64,000 nt of DNA from Orbilia blumenaviensis (lineage: Eukaryota; Ascomycota; Orbiliomycetes; Orbiliales; Orbiliaceae), in contig JAVHNS010000002.1 in NCBI GenBank assembly GCA_036872755.1, positions 2,356,001 through 2,420,000 of the forward strand, in the 5' to 3' direction. The translations under genes and the position numbers were made by a program. The notes below the pieces were generated by a model. That model had not been told where the DNA came from and ran no database searches. It worked only from the letters and a program-made list of their open reading frames with translations. This document shows, piece after piece, positions 44,692 to 56,021 of the stretch. Each line of letters starts with the position of its first letter. The first letter of the stretch is position 1.

Positions 44692-45387
44692 ATGGCATCA
44701 CCAAACCTTGCCATCCAAATCTCTAGCCACCTCGTCTCCACCAAATCCATCCTCCCCTCCCAAGCCTGGCTCACATCCCTCCTCTCCAGCCAAAAGCCCA
44801 ACCTACCCCTCCAATCTCTCGTCCAAACCGCTCTATTCCGACTTCTCGCCTCAGAGATCACAGTCTCAGTCCAACCAACTTCCGAAAACACCTTCCCAAC
44901 CAACATCCATGACATAAAAATTGCTTCATCCCGTTTAAGAGGCCCTGTTGTGGTTCAAATCGTTGATGTGGAGGATATAGGACACAGCAAGCTCTCCCAG
45001 CTCGATGCTTTAGAGTCTGCGGAAAGAGGGGAGAAGATGAAGGGGAAAGAGGTTATCAGGGTTGTTCCTGGTGAGGATGAGGATAATGATCCCGATAATC
45101 TTGGACTTACGGGTGCAGGTGGACCTCATAAGCTGTTATTGGAGGATGCGAAGGGAACGAGGGTTTACGCCTTCGAGTTTAAACCAATTAGTGGCGTGGG
45201 CATTGGAATGAATATTGGGTGTAAGGCTGTCGTACGGGATGCAAAGGTAGTGAGAGGGGTTTTGATGCTTGAACCTGCGAATACGACAATGGTCGGCGGG
45301 AAGGTCGAAGAGCTGCATAAAGCATGGAGGGAACAGCGGAAGGCACGATTAAAGGCTGATATCGAGGTTCTCAAGGAAGACGGATGA
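44692..45387 (+). CDS. rmi1: RMI1, RecQ-mediated genome instability protein
   Basis: Single exon, 231 aa (usual for fungal Rmi1). The N-terminal helical part (SHLVSTKSILPSQAWLTSLL, then LVQTALFRLLASEI) and the OB-fold part (GPVVVQIVDVEDIGHSKLSQ, HKLLLEDAKGTRVYAFEF, IGMNIGCKAVVRDAKVVRGV) match the RMI1 N-terminal family. Rmi1 works with topoisomerase III and a RecQ helicase (Sgs1/BLM) to dissolve double Holliday junctions in the nucleus. The C-terminus is short and charged. It converges with the hydrolase gene, with only 81 bp between the stops. Confidence 0.9.
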   Translation: MASPNLAIQISSHLVSTKSILPSQAWLTSLLSSQKPNLPLQSLVQTALFRLLASEITVSVQPTSENTFPTNIHDIKIASSRLRGPVVVQIVDVEDIGHSKLSQLDALESAERGEKMKGKEVIRVVPGEDEDNDPDNLGLTGAGGPHKLLLEDAKGTRVYAFEFKPISGVGIGMNIGCKAVVRDAKVVRGVLMLEPANTTMVGGKVEELHKAWREQRKARLKADIEVLKEDG

Positions 45388-45468
45388 AGAAGAATTCAAC
45401 TTTCTATCAAAATCTAATCTCTCTGATATATTCACCGATCTATAGTGGAGGAGGAGGGGAAGGACCAT

Positions 45469-46886
45469 CTACAGCCCAAACATCTCTCGAATGACTAACC
45501 TCATCGCCGATGCTGTCAGGATCTGGTTATGGCCACCCCATGTCACCAACCTATTCTCAATCTTCCATCCACCGACTGGCACTCCTTCAACCCATGTATC
45601 AACATACCCTTCATCACCAAGCTCCAACCTCTGCTTCCTCTTCTCAATCTCCTCAAACTCTAGGGGCTTATCAATCTCCGCCGTCTCACTCTTCTCCTTC
45701 AGCGCCATAATCGCATTCGCAGCAGTATGAAACAGCACCTGCGAATGCGTCCAAACGATGCTATAATCATTATGCGCATGCACCATAGTCAACCTCAACT
45801 TAGGCGAATGCCTAATCAGACTCTTAATCCTCTCCTCCCCATCCCACGGCTCTCTAATATACCTCGTCAACCACTTTTGAACAATAGGATACGGCCTCAA
45901 CGGTGATAAGATCGGAATAACCCCGGCGGCAGAGTACGTCATCACCAAAGTCTTGAAATTCGTAAACCCAGAGCAAAGAACCACTCCTGCGAATTCTATA
46001 CCTTCTTCCCTAGCCAGCTTTTCGGTAACACCGAGGGTTACGGCGGTTCCTAAGGAATGGCCGACGACGAGGATACGGGAGGGTGGGATTCCAGCTGTAT
46101 TCATGGCGAATTTCAGAGCGGTGATGCCGTCAGTGATTAGTCCTTCTTCGGAAGGATCGCCGGTGCTGCGGCCGAAGCCGCGGTAGTCAAGTGTCAGTAT
46201 GTGAATTTTGGAGGGGTCGACGCCGGTCCAGGTGCGATATGCTTCAGGCCGGTAGCCTTGGGCGACGTTTCCGGCGTTCTATATGATAAGGAATTAGATC
46301 AGTATCTTCTATCAGAGGTCCCAACTAGAGAGGCCCATATCATACCCCATGGACTGTACTTGATGTTAGCAAAACCCTCTACATAATATATAAATATAAT
46401 AATAAGTAGAACCACTCACAAAAAACAATCAACCTGGCGTCTTCATCCTCCTTAAGCAATCTAAACCCAAGTGTCTGCGTAAAGTCCTCTACAAGACCCA
46501 CATCTCTCCTTAACAATTCGTCTCGGTGTTTGGCATACACATTCTGTGGGAGAATATGCCATGAGAACAACTTTTCGCCGTCTGGAGTGGTTAGGTAGAA
46601 TGGTGTTATCTCGTTAGCTGCGAATCCCAGCTGCTCTGGCCGGGATAAATCGGGCCAGATGGGGAATTTGATGTGGTGGAGGTAGACGAAGCTGGATTAA
46701 AATCCCGATTAGTTTAGTCCATTAAAGCATATGTGAGATACTATATGTTAGTAGAATGGAAATGGGAGGTTTATACTTCTTCTGTACGACTGGTATCGTG
46801 AGCAGCAACAGGAAAGATACGTAGATACCGCCGAAGCCCACCAGGGACCAGTATGCGGTCTTGAGTGTCGGGTTGAATGGTGCCAT
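45469..46886 (-). CDS. ABHD12-like alpha/beta hydrolase, membrane-anchored
   Basis: Minus strand, from MAPFNPTLKTAYWSLVGFGG (46886) to the stop at 45469. A hydrophobic N-terminal segment (YVSFLLLLTIPVV) suggests a single membrane anchor. Catalytic features are the oxyanion segment LIVFFHGNAGNVAQG, LDYRGFGRS, nucleophile elbow VGHSLG, and the late Asp and His regions (VHAHNDYSIVW; WGGHN). This is the ABHD12/Bem46-like group, mostly serine hydrolases acting on lipids such as monoacylglycerols and lysophospholipids at the ER. The substrate here is unknown. The His-Gly of the oxyanion hole is supplied by an 8-nt microexon (46346-46353). Without it the two flanking exons do not give the family sequence. 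Confidence 0.85.
46346..46353 (-). other. 8-nt microexon of the ABHD12-like gene
   Basis: On the minus strand the exon reads TCCATGGG between an upstream CAG acceptor and a GTATG donor. The preceding exon ends with one extra T, so the join gives TTC CAT GGG (Phe-His-Gly). The next exon starts AAC GCC GGA (Asn-Ala-Gly). Together this makes FHGNAG, the family's oxyanion motif. Confidence 0.8.
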
Positions 46887-47675
46887 TGCTGCTGTTGCTT
46901 TCCCAGAATAAACCAGGGATTTAGAAAAGCTAAATGGGGTAGGTTAAGCAGCTATAGCTTGTGTATCCAAGGACACCTAGGGTAGGTACCTTGGCTGAAT
47001 GGGAAGCTTATATGAATATCTTTCGAAGATAAACTAAGTGTTCGCTCTGGAGTCTAGACCCATAAGCAATTGCGAGCAATAGACAGACACTCCGAATACC
47101 CCGTCAACCCAGCTGTCCACGCGTACTTTTCCTACGTCCTAGTCAGAAAGAAGAGAAAAACTCGGCAAAGTCAAATGCCCGAACCCGAGTTTTTGCTGCA
47201 GCTGATACGAGCATGATTTAATTTTACGACGGCATAATAAAACACTTTGGGAAGATAACACCGACGTTTACAGTCGGCCGGCTGGCTGGGGGCGTCTGTG
47301 GCTGAATGAGGAAGGCCGAGGCAACTTTGCAAAAATGCATGGATGTCCAAAAGGGGAAAGCAGCTGTGTGGTATTTTGGGCAGTACAACGCTTTTACTTT
47401 AGTAGGTTCTCGGGAGGTTCATAGGTTTATTATCGACGCCTTTTATTCGTTTTGTAGATATGATCAGTGATCATTCTCGTTCGATGATCGTATAGAAAAT
47501 AAAATTTAATATATCATAAAACAAAGACTATTTCATCATTTGTAGCTGTATGTCTTGAGAAAATTCTTCCCCCTCCCCAGAGCACAAACCACAATACATG
47601 GTACATCTCCCCAAAACTAGCTCGTGAGAGAGCCCTTATCATACCATCAATTTATAAACTTACAAACTTTTCAAA
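46887..47675. other. divergent intergenic, hydrolase / acidic protein
   Basis: 789 bp with two divergent promoters. AT-rich toward the plus-strand gene. No gene seen. Confidence 0.5.
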
Positions 47676-50488
47676 ATGCCACCGAAAAAGAAATCTAAAA
47701 AGGTCTATCCGCGCAGACGGCCCGGTGAGACGCTGTCGGAACCGGAAAATAATGGCCGCTCACAGCTACCAATGTCCCCTCGGCGGGCTAGGAAGCTTCG
47801 GTATCGGCGTACCAGTAGCTTAAGAAGTGGTATATCTCCGGAACTTGATAGGCTGTCAGTAAGCCAAGAGAGCGCACTGGTAGAGGAGGAAGACAGCCCG
47901 GAGGAGGAAGACAACCCGGGGGACAAAGTGGAAAATAAGGAAGAAGAAAACGGGGGAAAGGGGGGGAAAGGAGAAGATAAGGCGGACAAGGAAGACGAAA
48001 AGGAGAAAGATAAAAAGAAAAACAAAAAGGACGAAGATGAAGAGGAAGATAAAAAGGACGAGGATGAAGAGGAAGATAAAAAGGACGAGGATGAAGAGGA
48101 AGATAAAAAGGACGAGGATGAAGAGAAAGATTCCTTCCCGACTATCCAACGTCCGAAAAGTCCGGGCGACAAAAAGGATCCAGGAGCAGGCGGGGCAGGT
48201 GCCTCTTCTTCTGGGCCGAGGGGACGCCGAACTCGAAGCAATACCATATCTGGAAATGTGTACCATCCAAGCAGTGGAAACCAGAGAGGGAATGGAAGAA
48301 GAACTACTTCTAAATCCGACCCAGAGGACGGAGAGATCATCGAAGATGATTCTACTGTTGACTCGAAAATCGGCGATACATCGGATGCCAAACCTGAAAA
48401 TAATGGCGGAGATAAAATGGATATTGAGACTAAAAGAGAAACCTCACAATATGCCCGGAAGGACGATACCGCTAGCAAAAAGCGCAATAGAGATGCTATG
48501 AACACGGATAGCGATGAAAGTTGGGACGATGATCTCGTGGACTTTGATTCCAAAAGCTCGACATCAAGCGAGGATGATACGAATAAACAACCTACCGAAA
48601 ATCCAATCAGCAATCCTATGGCCCCGGCTCCTCCAACCCACAGGATACTCCCACAGTGTTGGATGACTTTCGACGAGGATGAACTTTCTGAACCAGATAT
48701 AGATTGGTGGGACCAATTTGATCATTGTAATAACTTGAAATGGTGGGATGAAGGGTATATTTATACGGACTTTGATAGCCGTAGCTTCGCAGAGAGGTGG
48801 TGCAAAATTCCTTTTACAGAGTGGAGACGTACGTGGGAGATAGATGACGTTCGAGTAGAATGGTTGCGTGAGTACTACTAGTCTACACACTTTTGGGAAT
48901 AGGAATATCAAATAAATGGTTTTTTGGGCAAAGTGCTAAAGCTGTAATACTACTGCTGCAACATATAGGCGAGTTCTTAGACGACATCGTCCCGTGCATG
49001 GATTCGTCCCAATCCTTACCTACCACTTCCGGGAATAAACCTATCCACAAGGGCATGCTAGTAGCTGCGTTCATGTACCGTGCCGTTCAGATCTTTCGAC
49101 TCCGGTATAACTACGAGACAGTATTTTTGAATCTCGCCAAACGGATCATGATGGAACCAGGCCTGCTCGAAACCATCCCGCCATACTACCGTAGCATCTT
49201 TTGCAAAATCCCACACCTTTCCGATTTCAAACTCTCGCTGCCAACCAGAAATGGACGCAAAAGAGTGGCCATCGCCCAACCCTGCGAGTCTATAGAGCGG
49301 CAGCTAAAGGAAATTCGCTATTGGAAAGTTATAAAGAGAAGGATAGAAAGGGGACTTAAGGGAATACCTATGGGATGGATGACGCTACCGGACGATGACG
49401 GATACGTATTCCCTCATGTTTACGATGATCCGTACATATTCGAGCATTGTCCACGACATGATCCGATGCATCCTTTCAGAGTGGTTCCCCATTGCAAACG
49501 TCCGCCTGGCAAGGGGCCTATGCGTATGAGGCCGATGGAGTATGACGCTAGCCTGTGGATGTCACTCATTAGAAGTCTACATGAGCGTGACGGAGGGACA
49601 CTTGAGGAACCCCATCAGGATACTAAGTGGAGAAACAGATGTATCACGCTACATGAAACGACACAGGGGAGTGATAAGCAAATGGATACTCTGGTTCATG
49701 GGTGTGAGGAAGATATGGCTGATATGCGAAAGCGACATCTTATAGAATCTTGTAATGATGTTGAGATCTACGGGATTTGCATCCGCAGGACTGAAGCGGT
49801 TATGATTAGGTTGCGGAGGATGGAGTATCAAATATCGAATGTTTACAACCTGAAGGATAGAGGTCACCAGAGGGAGTTTTTGTGGTTGATTGTTAATGTT
49901 GTTACTGAGGTGTTTTGGGGGAAGAATATTTTGAAGGAGGGTAGGAAGGAGCCAGACAATTTGCCGAGGCCGGTGGCTATCCCGGATGGCTATATTATAT
50001 CAATCGATGGGTATGAAGGGCTTGAACTTGAGGTTAGGGAGCGAGCTGATGATGGGATGGTCGTGGATAGTGGAGATGATGATGGAGATGATGTTGATTC
50101 TGATGAGGATGGGGATGATGCTGATATAGGGGGTGAAGATGAAGAGGAAAGGGACAACGCTAGCCATGGTATGCCCTGGGTGCAGGTTGGTGGTTACAAT
50201 GAGGATGGTGAGGATGATTACGCTACTGATTATGGAGGCGATGGAGCCTATGAGGAAGACGATGGGTATGAGGAAGACGATGAGGGTGGTTATACGGACA
50301 ATGAGCATGGTGGCGATGACGGTGATGACGACGATGATTGGGACAGCGGCAAGAGCTTTACAAAGGACGATAGTGAAGAAAAGGAAAGTGAAGAAAGTGA
50401 AGAGAGCCACAAAAGTGGAGAAGGAGATGGAAAAGATGACGAAGATAAGATGGAGGATGTTAAGAGAACTGATGACTCTATATCATAA
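47676..50488 (+). CDS. large acidic protein of unknown function
   Basis: Two exons in phase, 47676-48867 and 48969-50488 (903 aa). The N-terminus is very basic (MPPKKKSKKVYPRRRP) and could be a nuclear localisation signal. Next is a long Glu/Asp/Lys-rich stretch containing a 27-nt tandem repeat that encodes DEDEEEDKK. The middle (about residues 320-740) looks like a folded domain rich in Trp, Tyr, Met and Arg, for example WWDQFDHCNNLKWWDEGY and AFMYRAVQIFRLRYNYETVF. The end is again strongly acidic (Asp/Glu/Gly runs). I recognise no family. Exon 1 would stop at 48881 if not spliced. The GTGAGT donor at 48868 and the acceptor before 48969 restore the frame. Two separate genes cannot be ruled out. 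Confidence 0.65.
48030..48131. repeat. 27-nt in-frame tandem repeat
   Basis: Three full copies and one partial copy of a 27-nt unit encoding DEDEEEDKK, inside the acidic protein gene. The copies are nearly identical, which suggests recent expansion or homogenisation. Confidence 0.9.
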
Positions 50489-50839
50489 TCTTCAAAATTA
50501 CAGAGGTTTATTAGCCATGGCTGGCTACTGGAAGATTTGTTTAGTACGGGTGAGTGAGTGGTTCTATGATATCAAAAGGTCTTTACTACTCATTATCACT
50601 ACTTAGTTTATCAAGCTATGTGTTTTGATGATACTAACGCCGAAGCATGCTTGCATGAAGACAATTGATCCTGATCTTTAGTTCAAATATGTTTAAGAAC
50701 TTGAGAAAAGTAGGACCACTAGATTGAAAACTCCCGAATGGATTTCATAAAATGCACTTTTCGCCCCGCGGCCCGCTCTATAAACAAAATGATAGGATAT
50801 AATAAGGGAGAAAATTGAGAGAAACAAATATCCTTAGAA
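50489..50839. other. convergent intergenic
   Basis: 351 bp between the 3' ends of the acidic protein gene and ILV1. No gene seen. Confidence 0.5.
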
Positions 50840-52781
50840 TCACTGGCACATGAATGTCTTGTACACCGGATTATCTGTCTCTTCTCTAAATGGGTATCCC
50901 AGTTCTTTCAGGAACGAGCTGAAGGTATCAGCATCCTGTGCAGGTACTTGGATACCAGCGAGTATATGTGCCACATCAGATCCGTAATTCCGGTAATGGA
51001 ATGTGCTGATATTGTAACTCGGTCTCATTGTTCTTAAGAACTTGGCGAGAGCACCGGGACGTTCGGGGAACTCTGTAAGAGGGAAGGATAGTCAGTTTAT
51101 TTTTATAAATCTTGTGAAAGAATTGTAATATAAACCATCCAATGGGAATAAGCAGAGGAAGTGGTACTCACCAAACGCAAAAAGCCTCTCATTTTCGACC
51201 GGTTTTCCAGAGACAAAAAACCTCGCATGCGTCTTAGCAAACTCGTTATCGCTAATATCCTTCGCCTCCATTCCATTCTCATTCAGATTTTTCAATATCT
51301 GCGGCAAATCCTCGTCTCTATCTTTGACTTGTATCGCCATGAAGATGTGTGCCCGCTCGTCGTGGTTCATCCTGTATGTAAATTCTGTAACAATATACGG
51401 TAGCACAAACTCAATCATTGTCAGAAAAGCGCCGGGCTTCTCCGGGATAATCACTGATAGCAGTGCCTCCTTCTTCTCACCAAGCTGTGCACGATCGGCG
51501 ACAAAACGCAACCGGTCGAAGTTCATGTTGGCACCTGATAGGACGGCGGTGTATGCATCCGTCTCTTCGATCTGCCGGGTTGTAACATACTTCTTCAGCC
51601 CGGCGAGGGCGAGTGCGCCTGCAGGTTCCACAATCGCCCTTGTGTCCTCAAAGACATCTTTGATAGCGGCACAGATCTCATCTGTTGTGACCTGTAAGAC
51701 CTCATCGACATTTTCTTGGCACAATCGGTAGGTTTCCTCGCCGACAAGTTTCACAGCAGCGCCGTCGGCAAACAACCCTACTTCTTTCAAGGTCACCCTA
51801 TCCCCCGCCTCCAATGAGAGGTGCATGGCATTGGCATCGTAGGTTTCCACACCAATCACTTTAACATGCGGCGCAATCCTTTTCAAATAGACACTGATCC
51901 CAGCAATAAGCCCACCACCGCCAATGCAACAGAACACAGCTTTCAACTCCCGTAGGTTACACTGTCTGACAAGTTCCATGCCGATGGTACCCTGTCCTGC
52001 GATAACATAGGGGTCATCGAACGGGGAGATATTGGTGAGGCCTTGTTCGAGTTCCAGGCGTTTACACTCCTCCTTTGCGGCATCGAAGTCTTGTCCGTGG
52101 AGGACAACTTTAGAACCCAGACGGGCAACGTTGATATGCTTGATTGCGGGTGTGGCTACGGGCATCACGATGGTTGCTGGAATTCCCAGTGATTTGGCTG
52201 ATAAGGCGACGCCTTGGGCGTGGTTTCCTAAAAATCCATATGAAGCATATTAGCAATTTATTGATCCTTTTCTTCCAAATATTATATAAATTAAAATTGG
52301 GCGGTGCTATCGTTCGAATGTTCATACCGGCAGAACATGCCACCACACCCTTTCTCCGTTCCTCATCTGACAGATGTGCGATCTTATTATGCGCCCCTCG
52401 AATCTTGAAGCTGAACACCGGTTGGAGATCCTCTCGTTTCAGAAGGACTTTGCATTTTAACCGCGCGCTGATGTTTGTGGCGTATGTCAATGGTGTTTCT
52501 TCGACGACTTCGTAGACTCGGGAGGTTAAGATAAGACGGAGGTACTATAAAACAGCATTTCCCACAAAGGAAAGAAAAGAAATATAATTGTCAGTAAGGA
52601 CCGATAAGAAAAATTGCCAAAGTGCGAAATTCTAAGAAGAACGTACGTCTGGATTGCCATCTGGCAGCAGGTAGTCTGGTGGGATGGTAAACTTGGATCT
52701 GGTGCGGCCATTGCCTGGCGACGGTGTCGCAGCATATTCTGTGATTCCGTTAAGGCGAGGATATGTTTCGGCTGGGGCCAT
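50840..52781 (-). CDS. ilv1: threonine dehydratase (threonine deaminase)
   Basis: Multi-exon minus-strand gene from [20 protein letters not shown] (52781) to [10 protein letters not shown] and the stop at 50840. The PLP domain is clear: [40 protein letters not shown] with the PLP-binding Lys in [24 protein letters not shown] phosphate loop and [12 protein letters not shown]. Two ACT-like regulatory repeats follow ([35 protein letters not shown]), as in the biosynthetic, isoleucine-inhibited enzyme. It converts threonine to 2-oxobutanoate, the first step of isoleucine synthesis, usually in mitochondria. The predicted N-terminus is short and not clearly an amphipathic presequence. An upstream exon or a cytosolic form is possible. 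Confidence 0.93.
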
Positions 52782-53688
52782 TGCTGCGGTATATTATATG
52801 AAAAGACGGATGATTCGATTGAATGATTGTAGTGGTCGATAATGAAGTCAATGATTAAGGATCGTGAAGAAAAACGAATCACCCCTTCTTCTTTGATTCC
52901 TCCGGACCTGGGTATTTATATATATCCCACTCTGCGACTTGAAATAGTAATAGATAAAAGATACGGAATTTACCCTCTCAGCAGCGAATGAAGTTCTTTC
53001 GATCTCAAATGACTCCCCCAATTAACAAGCTAGCTCGAAAGCCCCGGTTGAAAAACCCGCCCTCGTCCCAAATATGGTAGAAACGGAAAAAAGAAAACGA
53101 CTGAATTGCGCCCGATGTCGGTTCAGGCGAAACTAATGCAGGTCGAACAACTTCAACGCTGTGAGCGCCGAACCAAGTACAACGTCGGCAACACATCCTT
53201 AATGGTGGAAATGATCCACGGCTCGTGGGAGGCTATTGATGTAAAAACACTACGAATACTATTGATAGTACGATGCTAGGCCGCATCACAGATGGGGTGA
53301 TACCGCCGGAGTGTAAAAAATTACCATAGTACATATACATGTGTAGATAGCAATACAATTTGCGGACATGGGTTAGTGTATTGTGGATATATAAAATAAC
53401 ATCAAAGTTTTAAAATAAATAAAAATAGAAATAAAAAATAGAGAAAAAAAGACCTTTCCGTTTGCGCCTTGCTTGCAGGTATCTTAAGTGCCGAATTAAT
53501 CCGTAAATTTCACATGCAGTTTTACATGTTATTAAGACATAAAAGAAAATCGTCAAAGATCGATCAAAGCGAATATTGTACTGGGAATGAAGTTAATGTT
53601 CAACAAATGGTCGCGAGAGCGTTTGATGATGTCGGGTTATATGCTATTCCAGTTAGTCTCTATTATCTTTTGTAATATAATATAGCTT
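52782..53688. other. intergenic, ILV1 promoter and permease 3' region
   Basis: 907 bp: ILV1 promoter and an AT-rich stretch from about 53340 to 53460. The left part of the permease 3' end may extend here (an alternative last exon near 53593-53644). No separate gene seen. Confidence 0.45.
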
Positions 53689-56021
53689 TCATCTAGAGGA
53701 ACTTACAATATATCGTACGACCTGGCTCCCGTCTGCCAGGTACTCCCGCTGTGTCTCCACAGCGTACCCAAATAATGGTAATACCTTAGCGAATCCAACC
53801 CAGTACAGTGCTCCTCCGATAAGCACACATATACCGGTTACCGGAATTGCAAAGTAGTTGTTCAGTCCGAAACCTGGGATGGTACAATTTGGGACGAACA
53901 TTGCAACTGCGAGATAGCAATTGAAGATGGTCCATGCTACTATAAATGGCCATTTGACGTGGAAGCTAGTACGCTCTTCCTTCCATGTAGAATTTGGATG
54001 ATGTTGAAGGTAGAGAAGTCCAATACCCAAGAAGATGTTGATTAATGTTCTGCTGTAGGTTGCGAAGGTGTTGAGGAAGGTATAACCGCTCTCGGAACGA
54101 CCCAGAGCAAGGACCCAGAGAGAAGTAAAAATCCAATGAAGAAAGAGTCCACCAGATGGAGCTTGGCGAGGCCAGTCACTGGCAAAGAACTTAGACCACG
54201 GGAGAACTCCTTCCTTAGCAAGTTCTTGCTTCGCTATAAATTGATAGTTAGACACCGCACGATATGATATCAGACTGAATTTGCAGCTATACGAACCTCG
54301 AGAGAATGCAAAGGAGGCGGCAAAGACGTTGCCCAACGCCGAAAGTCCAATAAAAACGGGGACGGCAATGTTACTAAAGTTATCCGAAACCCTCATCCGC
54401 TTGAAGAATGTGACCGCCACGACGTTGCTTACTCCGCCATTAATAATATCCTGTTTTGGGAGAGCAGCGAACTATGAAGTCGAGTCAGCAGGTTCTCGAA
54501 TGCAAGGGGTATTTCGGATTGTAACATACATAAGCAACATTGGCTAAAACGTAAAGAATACTGACAACGGATACTGCTATCGGAGCAGACCACTTAAGCG
54601 TCTTTGCGGGGTTTTTGACTTCGGAAAGAACGTAGTTCGCATTCTCCCATCCTGTGTAAGCGAAGATTACTTGAGCCAAAGCCACCGGAGCATTGTTCGC
54701 ATCACCGCCACACGAAATCACTGCTCTGACATCGGGCGGGGTCTCAACCGTCGTTGCATTCCATACGCCATCGAAGTGTCTGTAATTCCCGCTGGGCTGA
54801 CGGCTATCCAATACCCCTTCAGGATTTGCGAGGACGGCGAATCCAGCACACACCACAACGCTTAAAATGATAAGCTTGAAGCTGCCGAGAACGTTACCCA
54901 CATGAATTCCCAAACGTGGGAGAAAGGCATGGATTAAACATATGCCAGTAATGACGAAGAATCCGGTCAATGCTCTTAGCCATAGTGGCGTTGGTAATCG
55001 AACCTGCCCGTTTGATGCGAGGAACATATAGTTGGTGAACAGAACAACGTTGGCTGCTGTGACTTGTGATGTCACAAATTGAAATGCGAATAGACATCTA
55101 TATAAAAGTTAGTCTGATCGATCGATACATTTTCCCAAAAAAGAAGAAGAAGAAGCCTTACGTTGCGAAATATTTCGGTTTTGTGAGTATTCTTTCGAGC
55201 TACGGCCGCCAATGTAGTTTGTCAGTACCTTGCATAGCCGCTGCATGAACTCTATAGCGAATCCAAAGGTTTGGGAAACAACGCACATATATCTTTTCAC
55301 CACCACTCCGAGGCAATGCCAGCCCGAATTCGAGATATACAAACATCCTATCAGAAAACTTTGTGAGCTTCGAAATCCAAGTATCTAATCGAATTGATAA
55401 GTCGGAAAATACCCTCTACAATGCACATTTCCGGTTAGTTTCAAACTTCCGATCCCTATGGAGTCTAGTGGATATGGAATCTTACAGTAACGACACAACA
55501 CCACCAATTATCCAAAAGAAGAGTGAGAGACCGGTGCTGTCGGTCGACCGCACGACCTGGTCCACTGTCGCAAATATACCGGACCCGATGATACGGTTTA
55601 CAATTAATAATGCAGTTGAAGTGTATCCGAGCTTTCGATCTACGGAGATTTTATAACGTCAGAATCTATATTGCGTTCTGTATCAACTGCGATAGCGTTG
55701 CTGATAACGTTATGCAAGGTACCGCCAGAACCCTATGACGAAAGGGTTCCGCATCGCAACCTCACGGCATCTGCGCAGAGCTTCAGGGCACGTGCGCTAG
55801 CTCGTGAGCTTCTACGAAGCGATAGGATTTGATTGTCGCTTACCTTCGGGTATAATGTAGTGGTACGGTGTACTCTCGTCTACCGACTTCTCATCTCCGC
55901 CCTGTCCCGCCGGCGCAAGCTGTCGGTTCGTCGCCGCATCGCTGGGTGCCCTCGTGGGTAATGGTATGTAATCATCCTCGGTCGGCTCTGGTATGAACGT
56001 CCGTTGGTATATCGTCGTCAT
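53689..56021 (-). CDS. APC-family amino-acid permease, MUP1-like
   Basis: Multi-exon minus-strand gene. Exon 1 is 55844-56021 (MTTIYQRTFIPEPTEDDYIP, a hydrophilic N-tail). Exon 2 starts at 55639 and gives DRKLGYTSTALLIVNRIIGS followed by GIFATVDQVVRSTDSTGLS, with the GSG(I/V)F signature of APC transporters. Later segments include FAYTGWENANYVLSEVKNPA and many hydrophobic helices, consistent with about 12 membrane spans. The closest group by motif is the fungal MUP1/MUP3 (methionine, L-type) permeases at the plasma membrane; the substrate is inferred only. The frame stops at 53689, but the last codons VSSSR overlap a good GTAAGT donor. A further exon ending near 53593 is possible. Confidence 0.82.

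Noticed and set aside
47705..48613. 302-codon minus-strand Ser-rich open frame
   Set aside because: It is the complement of the Glu/Asp/Lys repeats of the acidic gene, giving runs of Ser and Phe; a composition artefact.
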